This document shows, one piece after another, positions 1-11,905 of a stretch of DNA of 64,000 nucleotides (positions are counted from its first letter, which is position 1; every line of letters begins with the position of its first letter). The DNA comes from Mrakia gelida. Lineage: Eukaryota; Basidiomycota; Tremellomycetes; Cystofilobasidiales; Mrakiaceae. Under the pieces are notes generated by a model, which was not told where the DNA came from, ran no database searches, and saw only the letters and a program-made list of their open reading frames with translations. Both the position numbers and the translations under genes were made by a program. The stretch spans positions 1,054,001 through 1,118,000 of the forward strand of contig BRON01000007.1 in assembly GCA_024345305.1 (NCBI GenBank). Reading direction: 5' to 3'.

Positions 1-528
1 GCAATGAGCGAAGCGATCGTGGAGAGGAGATGGATCCCTAAGCCGTCGAGGGGAGAAGCAAGGAGGTTGGGTCGGTCAGTATGAGGATTCTAGGGGGTGT
101 GAGCATCTTGGAGGCGAGGTTGGTGAGAGGGGAGACGGACGCACCTGAGCGGTATCGTAGATTCCTACGAGAACCATGGAGGACTCGTGGTCGAGTGCTT
201 CCCTCCGCTGCCCAGCTGAAACCCGAGACCTCGAAAAGTCCCATTTTTAGATTGAAACGACGGGACCTAGATGCATGGGGAGAGAGGGGAGAGAGTGCTG
301 AGATGGAGGGGTAGTCGAGGTTTCGTAGAATTGGGGTCCAGAGGAGTCGAAGAGACGAAGGAAGGAAGGGGAGGGGGAGCTCGACGGCGTTGAGCTCGCT
401 GCCTTGGAGGAGGGGGAAGAAGCGACAAGCAGAGCTCGGTCAGTATATACTTTCTTGGAGACCGAGTTCTTGGGGGAGTGAGACGAGATATATAGCTTAC
501 CTAGAAAAAGGTGTGGGACCCAAGATTC

Positions 529-866
529 CTACGAAACCATAGATCTGACGAGGGTCGAGGGTCCAAAGGGAGCTCCCATGCTTGATCCGGTTCCTCCTCC
601 TTCTGGGAAGGAAGTGGTGAGATCGAGAAAGATGGATGGGCGAGGAGAAGGGAGAGATGTGGGAGTCGATGATGGAGGTCAGGAGGAGAGGGAGAGGACG
701 GACCTTCGAAATCGAGGGGGTTCTGTCCGCAGAGGAACCGCTGCGGGAAGGTATATAAATTCGAGGTGGTCATAGACTTCTTGTACACCTAGGGAAGGGC
801 TCGAGATGATGCATGAGAGGTCGATGGAAGATTTACTTACGTGGTGGTAGAGAGGCTGGGAAGAGC
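529..866 (-). other. unresolved minus-strand coding-like segment (possible 3' end of a small gene)
   Basis: This is not a recognised gene. On the minus strand a frame opens near 866, has a GTAAGT donor near 834, resumes near 785 after a TAG acceptor, and can be spliced again (GTCCGT donor, CTGAC, CCCAG) into a Gly/Ser-rich tail ending in TAG at 529-531. The joined frame reads through PLYHHVYKKS and LDFEEGGGTG to LVRSMVS. An alternative frame is also open for part of the way, so the exon phase is not secure. No start codon could be fixed between here and the end of TMA7 at 1136. It could be a small protein gene or a long non-coding transcript. Bases 1-528 hold further exon-like pieces, including a partial repeat of this 3' end, but no gene I can define. 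Confidence 0.22.
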
Positions 867-1135
867 GACGCGTCGACGCCGTCGTCGCGCTTCTCCTCCT
901 CGATCCTTGCTGATCTTCCCCCCACCCCAACCCACATCGCCTCAGCGCCCTCTCTCCTCATCCGTCAGCCCTCCCTCTCAGTGAACTCACCACTCCCTCA
1001 AAAACGGCGCAGGTTGACCTCCCCCCCCTCCCCCTTCGCTCTCGCGCTCACTTTCCCAAACGCAAGTCCAGAAAACGTGAAAAATCCATCCATCCCCCCA
1101 AGAACCCCAAAGGATACGCGAGTGTGTATCTTGCT

Positions 1136-1901
1136 TTACTTCTTGCCCGAGGACCTGGAGAGACGCGACGAGGGGAAGGAGGAAACGAGGTCAGCTTTCG
1201 TTCGGTTCATTCCTTCCCTTCGCGCGTCCGTCCGTCCGTCCTTTCGCTTCCCTCCCTTGCCCTCCGCTCCCCTCAGATACGAAACGAATATGTGCGCGGT
1301 CGGGCGATTACTCACTTCTTGATACCTCCTCCAGGGGGTCCTCCCTTAGCGGCTGAGAAAGTCGCGAAAGGGGAAAGGGAAAGGGAAAGGGAAGGAGGTC
1401 AGCTCGAGCGAAGGAAAGGGCTGAAGGGCTGAGCTCGCAAAGAACGGATGGGATGAAGTGGAGGGAAAGTGTTGGGAGGGGACTCACCCTTCTCCTTAGC
1501 AGCCTTCATCTCGAGAGCATCAGCCTTACGTCGCTCGAGGGCGGCTTTGTCATCCTGTGGGAGGGAAGATGGGATGGGAGAGCGAAGGAGGGGAAGGAGG
1601 TGAGGTGAGCTTTGCGAATGAACCTGGTTCTTTGGGACGAGAGACTGAGACAGAGGAGAAGACAAGACTCACGTCATCAAGCTCGGCGGCGGGTCCCTTC
1701 TTGGGTGCCCTACATATTGTGAAGCAGAGAAGCGGTCAGCTCAAGCTCACGAGGAAGGAGAGGCAGAAGACGAGGTCGACGACGAACTTCAATGGCTTCA
1801 GCTTTCCTCCTGCGTCGAGTCGAACCAACAAAGCGAGACAGTCAGCTCAAAGCAAAGCACGGGCAACGAGAGAGATGGGTCGCACCTTGACGTCCAGACA
1901 T
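1136..1901 (-). CDS. TMA7: translation machinery-associated protein TMA7 (CCDC72 family)
   Basis: This is a small basic protein of the TMA7 family, which associates with ribosomes; its molecular role is poorly defined even in yeast. Reading the minus strand, six exons join to about 65 residues. The start is MSGRQGGKLKPLKAPKK, the middle is acidic/basic (ELDDDDKAALERRKAD) and the end is GGGIKKSSGKK. The family has the same plan: a MSGREGGKKKPLKAPKK-like start, a coiled central part and a GGIKKSGKK-like tail. The start is the ATG at 1899-1901. The first coding exon is only 16 nt, the second 22 nt and the last 19 nt (1136-1154), so an ORF-based call would miss most of the gene. It is transcribed divergently from MBF1. 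Confidence 0.88.
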
Positions 1902-2273
1902 AGTTTGATATAAGGCGAGGGTGTTGGGGTAGAAGGTCGTAGGCGCGAAGGGAAGGTTTCGTTGGTCGTCTTTTCGAATCTCTTGCGCTTTTGCTGACGT
2001 CGTTGGTGAGAAACCGGATCGCTCGTTCTCTTCTCTAACACCCATCTTCTACTCCCAACCGACTTTTCTCTAAAGGTTAGTGCACGCTTTCTCTTCCTGT
2101 ACACCGTCCAGTGAGGGGCACAGACGAGCAGACGAGAAGTAGCGGAACCGAGCATTGAGAGGAGCTGACTCGATCTCACCTTCCTTGCCGCTCTTCAGCC
2201 CTCCCCCTCCCCACCCCTACAAACCTCACCCACCAACCTAAACCACCCACCCCAAAGCCACTCTTCGCTTACT
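1902..2273. promoter_or_regulatory. divergent intergenic region TMA7 / MBF1
   Basis: A 372-bp spacer separates two start codons that point away from each other, so it should hold both core promoters and both 5' UTRs. Pyrimidine-rich tracts lie just before the MBF1 start. I see no specific motif I can name with confidence. Confidence 0.5.
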
Positions 2274-3462
2274 ATGTCTGATTGGGATTCTGTCACTGTG
2301 TGAGTTTCGCCTCCCTCATCGACTCCCCAAACGAAAGCGAAAGCTGACCTCTTCCTTCCTCCTCCTTCCCTCTCTCCCCTCGTCTTCGTTCGTCCAGTAT
2401 CGGTTCCAAGGCTCGTCGTCCGGCGGTTGCCAAGTCTGAGGGAGCTCTCAACGCTGCTCGACGAGCAGGTGTCGCTATCGACTCTACTTCCAAGGGAGCT
2501 TCCAACAAGTCCAACGGAGGTCAGTCCCTTTCCGTTCGAGCGGAGGAGAGAGAGAAGGTGGGAGAAGTGGAGGGAGAGATCGTGTGCCCACCCACCCTTC
2601 GAGCGTTTTTGCTGACCTTTTCGCTTGTTTTGCTGGTGTGGTGTTGTTTGCAGTCCCTGATCACCAGAGGATTGCTGCTTTGGATCGAGACGACGAGGCG
2701 AAGCCTCCTGCTCACGTTAACCCTTCGTGAGTTCGACCTCTTCGCTCCTTCCTTCTGTTCCCCTTCCCTCCCTCCCATCGCCTCCCTTCTCGCTGGCTTC
2801 TCACTTTCCTTGACCTCCTCTCATCATGCTGACTCTTCCCCCTCCCCTCTCTTCTTTCCCCCACCTTCCCCCTACCCCTTCCCTCCCTCGAACTCGATCT
2901 TCTCGTTCGCCCTCGCCTCCCCATCGTCATCTCTCCGTCCCTTCCTCCCTTCGTTTTCGCCTCCAAAAACAGCGTCGGAGTCGCCATGGCCAAAGCTCGA
3001 ATGGAGGCCAAGACCGCTGATGGGAAGTCCATGACTCAGAAGGAGCTCGCGACCAAGGTCAACGAGAGACCTGGTGTCATTCAGGAGTACGAGAGTGGGA
3101 AGGCTGGTGAGTCGGACTTCTTCTTCTCTTCTCTCCTCTTCCCTCGAAACAATCATATCTCCCTCAACATCTCACATACCTCGATCGACAACGATACCTT
3201 TCCTCATCCCCAACCTAATCGATCTCGCCCTCACACGCCAACCTATCGCTCTCGTCTCCCTGCTCGTTCTCGTCCTCCCTCCTTCTCGCGACCTCTTCGC
3301 TAACCCCCCCCCCCCCCTCCCTCTCCCTCCTTCCTTCCCTTCCCACGCGCTGCAGTCCCCAACCCCGCCCTCCTCGCCAAGCTGGAACGAGTCCTCGGTG
3401 TCAAGCTGAGGGGAGACCCCAAGTTGATCGGAACTCCTCTCAAGGGTCCTGGAAAGAAGTAA
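2274..3462 (+). CDS. MBF1: multiprotein-bridging factor 1 (transcriptional coactivator)
   Basis: The family bridges bZIP-type activators and TBP, and in yeast it also limits frameshifting on stalled ribosomes. Five exons give about 153 residues. The N-terminal MBF1 domain starts MSDWDSVTVIGSKARRP. After it come QRIAALDRDDEAKPP and the Cro/C1-type helix-turn-helix (about residues 92-140) with MTQKELATKVNERPGVIQEY and the PALLAKLERVLGVKLRG stretch. The basic tail ends GTPLKGPGKK. Length and order match the family. The ATG at 2274 is followed by only 26 coding nt before the first GTGAGT donor. The introns are unusually long for the window (about 100-230 nt) and pyrimidine-rich. Confidence 0.95.
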
Positions 3463-4093
3463 AGCCGTCCGTCCCCCTCGAGTTGAGTAGGGTGAGGAGG
3501 AGGTTCGTTCGTTCGTTTGTGTCGTGGATGTCGTTGTACGCTTGAATACGATGGATCTCTTCTTCTTCTTCTGATGGTTGTGTGGCGGTGGGGTTGGTGG
3601 GAAAGGGAAGGAAAGAGAGGAGGGAAGGGAGGGCAGGGGACGCGTTTTTCGGATGGACGAGATGGTTGGGTCGCTGAAGGCTGGTTGTTCGGCTGAGACT
3701 CGGAGTAAGATGAGGCGACAACGCTGAGATCAGCTGAACGTACTCGTTCGTGCCCGTAAATGGCCTCGAAGACAGGTCGAGACGAAGAGGGACGACGAAC
3801 GGCGACGAGATCCTCGCGACAGCGCCTCCTCTGTTACAAGTACGGCTTCTCGTTATTTCTTTCTCGCTCGCTCAGAAAAGGTTGCGATATAGAGCGCGTG
3901 TGAATCCTCAGGGATCAACAGCGAAATCTGTACCTCCCATCTCGTCGTCAACCTCTTCGCCTCTCTCTCACCTCCACGCCTCCCGATCTCGAAGCTCCTC
4001 GTCGACCTCGCTCGCTCGTCCTCCCACACCCATCACCACCTCCCCCCTCACCTTTTTCTTCTTCCCCTCCCACCCCTTTCCAACTTTACTACA
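3463..4093. other. intergenic spacer MBF1 - PRE1
   Basis: This 631-bp stretch lies between two genes on the same strand. It should contain the MBF1 3' UTR and the PRE1 promoter and 5' UTR. The last 150 bases before the PRE1 start are strongly pyrimidine-rich, a common pattern upstream of starts in this window. No gene is seen. Confidence 0.5.
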
Positions 4094-5775
4094 ATGGGTG
4101 AGTCCTCTTCCGTCCTCTTTATATACACTCGTTCAAGGCGAACGAGGGACGAACTCACGCACGCTGACCCTCCCTCCCCTTCCATCGTCCCCCTCCCTCT
4201 CTCTCCAGCTGAATGCTCGTTCGGTATCCTCGGGAAGGACTACGTCCTCATCTGCACAGATTCAACAGCTACTAGATCGAGTGCGTACACCAACTCTTCC
4301 CTTCCCTGAACCCCCGGTTCGAACGAAGGAGAGGATAGAAAGGAACGAGAAGGGAGATACGAACGAGCTGACCGAGTGCGTTCGTTCGACGTTCGTTTTC
4401 AGTCGTCAAGATGAAGAGCGACGAGAACAAGACCAAGATCTTGAGTCCTCATTTGTTGATGGCCTACTCGGGAGAACCTGGTGAGTCCTTGGGGCCTGGT
4501 CTGGAGGGAGGAGAGGAAGAGGGCAGGAGGAGGGGGGCGGGGGGGGGGATGAAGGAGAGGTGGGAGGTTGAGGGAGAGATGTTGGGAGGCGAGGCAAGAG
4601 CGGGCCTGGAGTGGGGCTTGTAGAGATGGGGGAGACGTCGGGAGCTGGTTTACCATGTGAAAGTGGTGCTGGGCTGAAGGGGGAGGAAGGGCGAGAGAGA
4701 TCAAGCTTCGAAGCTGGCGATGGAAGGAAGGAGGAGCGAAGGAGCGTTGAGGTCGATGGAGAGATCTCTTCCTCGTCTCTCCTTTGCTTCGTAGGGCTTG
4801 GAGCTCTCGTAGCCCCATACAAGTGTAGGCAGGGTGCTGGCGCTGCTGAGGTAGTCAGAACGTCGCAGGAGCAGACAGACCCTTTGGACGAGGTCGACAC
4901 GATCAGCTTGCTCACCTCCACGCTTCCTTCCTCGAGCTGACCTTCCCTTCTTCCCTTCCTCCCTTCCTCCCGTCTTCCTTCCTTCCTCTTCTCCCAGGTG
5001 ACACCGTCCAGTTCGCCGAGTTCGTTGAGAGGAACATCCGACTGCACCACATGAGGTTCGTTGTCCTCTTCATCGTTCAGTTGTTTCGTTCAAAGCTCAA
5101 GCTCACCTCTGTCTGTCCCTTCCATCTCCCTCCCTTCCCACCCTTCACTCTTCTCCCACCCACCTCCTCCTTCTCCTTACTCCTCACTCCCCACTCTCTC
5201 CCAACCCACCTCACCGCCAACACCACCTGTAGAACCCACGCCGAACTCCGTCCTCCCTCCGCCGCCTCCTGGATCCGACGTTCCCTCGCCACCTCCCTCC
5301 GATCTAAAAACCCTTACTCCGTCAACCTCCTCCTCGGAGGGTTCGACGAACCCCTCTCCACCCCCCACCTCTACTGGATCGACTACCTCGGAACCCTCGC
5401 TACCGTTCCTTACGCTGCGCACGGGTACGGAGCCTACTTTGCGCTGAGTACGTTGGACGCGCATTGGGAGGAGGAGATGGAGAGGGAGAAGGGACTGGAC
5501 GTGCTGAGGATGTGTTTGGCGGAGGTTAAGAAGAGTGAGTACGATTACGGCTGCAGCTCTGTTTGGGTGCTTTGGGTGGGGTGGGTGGGTGCGTGAGGAG
5601 GAGAGAAGAAGAGGGGGGTCAGAAGGGAAGATGGGGAGCGAGTCGATTCGGAAGGCTGACTCTCTTGTTGTCGTTCGTTCTTCGTTTCGCAGGGTTGGTG
5701 GTCGATCTCGGAGACGTGAGGGTGCAGCTGGTGGACAAGGATGGTGTTCACAACATCGACATCGGAGCGTACTAG
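4094..5775 (+). CDS. PRE1: 20S proteasome subunit beta-4 (PSMB2/Pre1 family)
   Basis: This is a structural beta subunit of the 20S core particle. It has no catalytic N-terminal threonine, as expected for beta-4. Splicing gives about 198 residues. They start MAECSFGILGKDYVLICTDS and continue through KTKILSPHLLMAYSGEPGDT, VQFAEFVERNIR, NPYSVNLLLGGFDE, YWIDYLGTLATVPYAAHGYG and VQLVDKDGVHNID. All of these align with the C11/PSMB2 family. The coding part of exon 1 is only four bases (ATGG at 4094-4097) before a GTGAGT donor. A long purine-rich intron follows the GEPG exon (about 4482-4997). The start is supported because the family begins immediately before the first beta strand. Confidence 0.95.
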
Positions 5776-6234
5776 ACGAGTCGCGACGAGGAGGAGGACA
5801 GAGGCGAGGCGACGCGGTCGGTTGGACGAACGAGGTACGAGGGACTCGACTTGATTTGATTTGCATGACTCTACAAACGCATTCGAAGGGTCGTAGAGAA
5901 GCTCTGGATGAGGTAGAGTCGGGGCGTCTCGGTTTGTTGAGCGGAGAAGAGAGCACGGAAGCGAGGCGAGGGCTGAACGACGAGCCGACTCATGCGTTCA
6001 ATTTCTCAGCCCCGAGAATTCTGAGAGAAGATCCGAGAAGGACGTTTTCGGCAGACCATCAACTCTGGTTCCCCAAGAACTCGAACAACGTAAACCTTGA
6101 TTTCCTCAGCCCACCCAGCCAAAACTCGCCGAACAACCACACGACGACGACCTTCGTCCTCCTTCCCTCTCTCCTCCAACCACGACTCGCCCAAACGCAA
6201 CTCTCTCTCCTTCAGCCTCTCCCTCTTCTTCTGC
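5776..6234. other. intergenic spacer PRE1 - COX16
   Basis: A 459-bp spacer on the shared transcription strand. It presumably holds the PRE1 3' UTR and the COX16 promoter. I see no conserved coding frame and no RNA gene. Confidence 0.45.
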
Positions 6235-7089
6235 ATGTCAACAGCTCTTCCCCGCGCCTTCCGCACCCTTCGCCGTCGGTTCAAATCTCGTTTCTTCCCA
6301 GCGAACGACCCTCGTCCTCTCGCGCGAAGGGAACCCTTCCTCGCCGTCGGACTTCCCTTCATGACCGTCATGGTAGGAGCGACCTTCTTGTTGAGCAATT
6401 TCACGCAACTGAGGTGAGTCGGCGAACGTCAATCTCTGGTTTGAGGTGGGGCGACGGGGTTGGGGAGCGGGTGAAAGGGAGAGGAGGGACGACGAGAAGG
6501 AAGGAGAAGGGTGGTGAGCTCGAGCTGACCTTTGGGTGCGTTCGCGTTCAAAAGGTATACTCAATACGATCAAAAGACTGCTTTGGTGAGTTTGTTCAAG
6601 GTATATGTGTAGTTGGGAGGGTACTACAATCGCTTACTCGAAAATCTGGTTTGCTTGGGGGTTGTAGATGTCCCAAAAAGACCTCAACAAGATCCACGCC
6701 AAATCGAAGGACCTAGCGAGCACGGACGTTCGAGAGCTCTACTTCGTGAGTCTCCCCAACCCACCCATCTTCCCTCCCACCCTTGAGACCCACCCACCCC
6801 CACGCTGACCCAACCTTCGCTTCGCTTCGTTCTGCAGCAACTGACCGAAAACGCCCGCACAACGGACAAGTGGGACAGCACACCCTCAACGATCCCTAAA
6901 CCGATCCCTAAAGCGAACCGACGAGATCGCGGCCGGAAGTTCGAGGAGGATTTCCAGGATTCGAACAAGAAGGGGTTGGATGATTGGGAGATCAAGAGGG
7001 TGGAGAGACCGGAGGGGTTGGCGGAGTGGGGAGAGGCTCCGAAGAGTCCTGAGGAGAAGAAGAGGGAGAGGGAGAGGAAGCTGGTGTAG
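6235..7089 (+). CDS. COX16: cytochrome c oxidase assembly protein COX16
   Basis: COX16 is a single-pass inner mitochondrial membrane protein needed for complex IV assembly. Four exons give about 180 residues. The N-terminus is Arg-rich (ALPRAFRTLRRRFKSRFF), as in a mitochondrial targeting signal. One hydrophobic segment follows (PFLAVGLPFMTVMVGATFLL), then the family hallmark FTQLRYTQYDQK, a DLNKIHAKSKDL helix and ELYFQLTENA. The tail is longer and more charged than in the smallest homologs and carries KKGLDDWEIKRVERPEGLAE, a pattern seen at COX16 C-termini. The start is the ATG at 6235; the frame is open upstream but has no earlier ATG. Confidence 0.85.
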
Positions 7090-7581
7090 AGGACCTGGTT
7101 AGGAAGGGTCTGGAGGGCTGTTTGACTTGGGTGGGGACCTGCTGGATTGAGGGAGAGATTGGGGAGCTCACTGAGCTTGTGAGAGCGGGCTGGGTGGAGG
7201 GGAAGGGGAGAAGACGCGTTTGGGAGGGGACGAGACGCGAGATTCTCGACGTCTCTGAGAAGACGCCCTTTTCGCCTCTGGTCCTTCGGGTTTCGACAAT
7301 TTTTGTAGCCTAGCTGTATAACACGACTTCTCTCTACCTCCTCGATCGCTCCCTGTTCCGAAAAGTTCACTCAAGCTGCCTCCCAGCACGTTTCGCTGCG
7401 GCACCCTCCTCCTCATCGCCCTCTCGAACTTCCGACTTCCCTCTCAGTGCCATCTCCTCCCCCTCCTTTGTCTCCCAAACGTCCATCTCCCCTCTCACTC
7501 CAACCCCCTCCTTTCCCTCCCCTCCAAGGGTTCGCAACCCCTTCCCCTCCCTCCCCCTCTGCACACCCTCCCTCGACTCGT
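7090..7581. other. intergenic spacer COX16 - PMT2
   Basis: A 492-bp spacer between same-strand genes. The final 140 bases are a pyrimidine-rich leader in frame with PMT2 but with no ATG, so the ATG at 7582 is kept as the start. No other gene is seen. Confidence 0.45.
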
Positions 7582-10500
7582 ATGCAAAGGGCCTCTGCAG
7601 CCGGCTCTTCTTCGTCTTCGCCTCAACGTAACTTCAACTCCCAACCCTCTTCTTCATCGTACAACACCCTCCCACCCGGTCTCCCTCGTCCCGCCAACTC
7701 CGAAGGACTCACTTTCTCGTCCGACTACGAAGATCCTGAAGCTCTCCCTTTGCACCACAACGCTCATCCTCGACGAACTCAGGGTCCAGGTCAGAACCAG
7801 TTTCAACAGCAGCAGTCCTCAGAGATGGAAGTTCATATCGATCCGGCAGCAGCTAGGAGGAGAGGAGGAGGAGCATCGGGAGTTGTGGGAAACGAGAAGG
7901 GTGGGGCTGTTGGTGGTGAGGTAGATGGAGGAGGAGAGAAGAGTTCCTATGGAGCTGGAGGAGGGAAGGTTGGAGGAGCTGGAGGAGGAGGAGGAAGGAG
8001 GAATCGTCCGGCTTACAGACCTCCTTCTAAGACTTGGGTGAGTCGTTTGGAACGTTTCTGCTTTGTGAGGTTGGCTTCGTAGGAAGCAGAGATGCTGTGT
8101 TAGAGCTGGTGAAGCTGAGGTGGCAGGATTGGAGGAGGGAGAAGACTGGGAGCTGCGAGCTCGAGGGAGGGAAGGGAGGGAGGTGCTGGCGAGAGAGAGC
8201 TCCTTGATCTCGGTTGATCTGAGCTTGTAGGAACTCAAAGAGCTACTAGGAGGAGCTGGATAAGCTGGCTTGCCGCTTCGATGCTGCCAGAAGAGGTGGG
8301 AGCTCGTTCTGGCGAGCTGAGCTGGAAGGAAAGTCCAAGGAGCGAGCTCATCTTCGGCTGCGAGCTTCGAACCCTTCCCTTCGAACTCTCCTCTTTCCCT
8401 GCCTCTCGAACTGTTTGAGCTTCAAGCATCTGACTGACTGCTTATCATCTTGCACTTGGCGATACAGAGAGAGTTCGCCATCAACAACCAGGAGCACCTC
8501 TGGCCTCTCATCTACCTCTTCCTCTCGATGCTCACTCGATACTGGAAGATCGGGAAGGCCAACTCGGTAGTCTGGGACGAGGTGAGTCTATCCTCTTGGT
8601 ATATCTTTGTCGTCTGGAGCACTCGCTGACTCTCAGTCTCGCGTTCTTTTTGATCTCAGGCTCACTTCGGTTCGTCGAGCTCCTCCCTCCCTCCTTCGCT
8701 CGTCTCTCGCGTGTTCTAATCAGCTTGCTCTTTCGCGCTCGCAGGTAAATTCGGATCCCACTACATCAAGGGAGAGTTCTACTTCGAGTAAGTTCCAGAG
8801 CTCCTAACCTCCAGCTGCAGCTGCTTCGTCGCGAAACTTGTTCCTCAGCTCACCTGCTACGCGTCCCTTCTTCTCTCTCACTTCAGCGTCCACCCTCCCC
8901 TCGGAAAGATGCTCGTCGGTCTCGCCGGACTCATGACTGGATACGACGGATCCTTCGAGTTCAAGTCTGGAGCGACCTACCCCGATAACCTCCACTACAC
9001 CGCCTGGCGCGTGATGATGGCGACCTATGGAGTCTTGATGGTTCCCGTTACATGGTATACGGCGAAGGGTTTGGGCTGGAGGATGTGGAGTGTGCATCTC
9101 GCTACCTTAATGGTCCTTCTTGGTGAGTCTCAAGAAGGTGACGGGACGGAGGGAGGAACAAAGAGGGAGCGAGCTCGACGCTGATCATCGTCTTTTTCGT
9201 TCGACCGAACAGACGTCGCTTGGTTGACGATTTCGAGGTTTATCCTGCTGGACTCGATGCTTCTCCTCTTCACTTGCACGACGGTACTGGGTCTCGTCAA
9301 CTTCCATAACCAACAGAACGAGTGAGTCGTGCGAATTTCGTTCCGCTTCCTCTCCTCGAACTGTCGACTGATCCCTCGTTCCCTCTTCACTCTCCTCCTT
9401 GCTCCAGCTCGTTCTCGGACGACTGGTGGCTCTGGCTAGTCTTCACGGGTATCTCGATCGGTTGTGTCTTCAGGTGAGTCGAGCTCCGTTTCGAGTCGAG
9501 TTAACCGAAGTCGCGTTCCTCTTCGCTGACCTTCTCTCCTCCCTCTCTCTCAGTGTCAAGTGGGTTGGGTTCTTCGTCACTGCCCTCGTCGGACTCTACA
9601 CCATCGAGGATCTCTGGGATAAGTTCGGAGACTTGTCGATGCCTTTCGTGAGTCGCTTCTCTTGCTTCTCCTCGACGCGTCTCTTCGTCCGAGCTGACCT
9701 CGACTCCTTCCCTTTCGCAGCGAACCTACGTTCGGCACTGGATCGCTAGGATCGTCGGATTCATCATCATCCCGATATCCGTCTACCTCTTCTGCTTCAA
9801 ACTCCACTTCCTCATCCTCCGAAACTCGGGTCCTGGTGACTCGCAGATGAGTTCGCTCTTCCAAGCCAACCTCAACGGAAACGACTTCGCTCAGAACCCT
9901 CTCGGTTCGTTCCTCTTCCCAATTGTCTCGTCTATCTCTTCGTCGCTGACTTTTTCCTCTTCTCCTTCTGCAGAGGCCGCCTACGGATCCAAACTCACCC
10001 TCAAAAACATCGGATACGGAGGAGGACTTCTCCACTCTCACGTCCAGACCTACCCCGTCGGATCGAACCAGCAACAGGTCACCTGCTACCACTACAAGGA
10101 CGACAACAACCAGTGGATCATCACTCCTACCTGGGAAGCTGAGCCTCTCTCCGACACTGGAGACATCCGTTTCCTCAAGGACAACGACATCGTTCGACTC
10201 GTTCACGCTTCGACAGGTCGAAACCTCCACTCCCACCCCATCGCCGCTCCCGTCACCAAGCTCAACAACGAGATCTCGTGCTACGGAAACGCTACGATCG
10301 GAGACTCGAACGACTACTGGATCGTCGAGGTCGTCGATGATTCGGCTCAGGGAAAGAAGAAGAACGTCAAGAAGATTCACTCGTTGACGACTCGACTCAG
10401 GTTCAGGCATCAGAACTCGGGCTGCTACATTCGAGCGGCCAACACTGTCCTTCCCCAGTGGGGATTCAAGCAGATCGAGGTCTCGTGCGACAAGGAGAAC

Positions 10501-11905
10501 AACGCCAACGACGTTCACACCTACTGGAACATCGAGTCGCATTGGAACCCTCGTCGTGAGTCTTCGTCTCGTTCGCGTCTCGTCTTGATTGCGCGCTCGA
10601 AGCTGACCCTTCTGTTTCTTCTATTCGCAGTTCCCTCTGGCTCGGCAAAGCTCTACAAGTCTCCTTTCTTCCAGGACTTCTGGCACCTCAACGTCGCTAT
10701 GATGACCTCGAACAACGCCCTCGTTCCCGATCCCGACAAGGAGGACATCCTCGCTTCGGTTCGTCGTCTTCGTTCTCCCTCGACCTTTGACTCGTTTCCG
10801 AGACTGACTCTCGTCTCTCTCGCCTCAACAGAAACCCTTCGACTGGCCTTGGCTCTACCTCGGACTCCGAATGAACGGTTGGGGACCTGAGATGGCCAAG
10901 TTCTACTTGATCGGTGAGTCGTCTCGTTTTCTCTTTCGTCGCGAACGACGAGTCCCCCTGACCCTCGTCGTTCTTCGTCGTCTTCCAGGTTCTCCCATCA
11001 TCTGGTGGTACGTACACGCCCTCTGTTCCTTTCTCGTCGTCCCAGCGACTGACTCGTCCTCGTCGTTTCTCGTCTCAGGTCGTCGACTGCCAGTCTCTTC
11101 ATCTCAGTCTTCGTCGTCGGAGGTTACCTCCTTCGTGGTCAGAGGAGCTACGTCGACTTTGCTCCTGGTTAGCTCGGTACACCTCTTCTCTTCTCCCGAA
11201 ATTTCGACGCTGACCTGCCTCTTCTTTCTTCAGGCGAGTGGGACAAGTTCATCTTCGGAATCAAGGTCGCGTTCGGAGGTTGGGCTCTGCACTTTGGTGA
11301 GTTCGAGATCCTTCTTTCGTCGCTTCTGCTCGGGTTCTAACCTCTTGATATTCTTCTCGCAGTTCCCTTCCTGATCATGGGTCGAGTCACCTACGTTCGT
11401 CCTCTTCTGACCCGCTCGCTCGTCTTCCTCACGACTCGTTCTGACCTCTTCTGCCACCCTTCTTCTTCCCTTACAGCTCCACCACTACGTTCGTTCCTGA
11501 CTCTCCAATACCTTCCCCTCTCTTCTCTCCAACTAACCTTATCCTTCCTTCGCTCTCTCCAGCTCCCACCACTCTGGTTCGCCGTCCTCATGGTCGGACA
11601 CCTTTGCGACCACTTCGTCTTCTCGTCGCGTCGACTGACTCGGAACGCCAAAACCGCCTTCTTCTCCATCTTCGCGGGAGGGATCATCTTCGTCTTCTGG
11701 TGGTTCAAGGGAGTGTCGTTCGGAATCGAGGGACCGATCGAGGAGCACTGGGGGCTGCAGTGGAGGAAGAGTTGGAACGTGAGTCGGTCGTCTTCTCTTT
11801 CCCTCTGCTTTCTTTCTTCGCGAAGACAAGTAGGAGTCGGGACGATGGATCGAGAACGATGCTGACTCGTTTTCTCGTGTGGTCTGCCAGATCTACACGG
11901 CTTGA
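7582..11905 (+). CDS. PMT2: dolichyl-phosphate-mannose-protein mannosyltransferase, PMT2 subfamily
   Basis: This is an ER membrane enzyme that transfers mannose from dolichyl-phosphate-mannose to Ser/Thr (O-mannosylation). Exon 1 encodes a 152-residue disordered, Gly/Ser/Gln-rich cytosolic leader. A first membrane segment (LWPLIYLFLSMLTRYW) precedes the catalytic loop VVWDEAHFGKFGSHYIKGEF with its Asp-Glu pair (about residues 189-190). Next come FDVHPPLGKMLVGLAG and several membrane helices. The luminal MIR region includes GGLLHSHVQTYP, QQVTCYHYKD and DDIVRL-type repeats. A C-terminal membrane block ends WNIYTA. The FGKFGSHYIK and FDVHPPLGKM forms point to PMT2 rather than PMT4. There are many introns; exons of 10 nt (8660-8669) and 12 nt (11477-11488) are needed to keep the frame. 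PMT2 proteins usually act as heterodimers with a PMT1-type partner. Confidence 0.93.

Noticed and set aside
9577..10542. 321-residue open frame on the minus strand
   Set aside because: It lies antisense to conserved PMT2 MIR exons; its Asp/Val/Ser-rich composition is the mirror of the coding strand and it matches no family.
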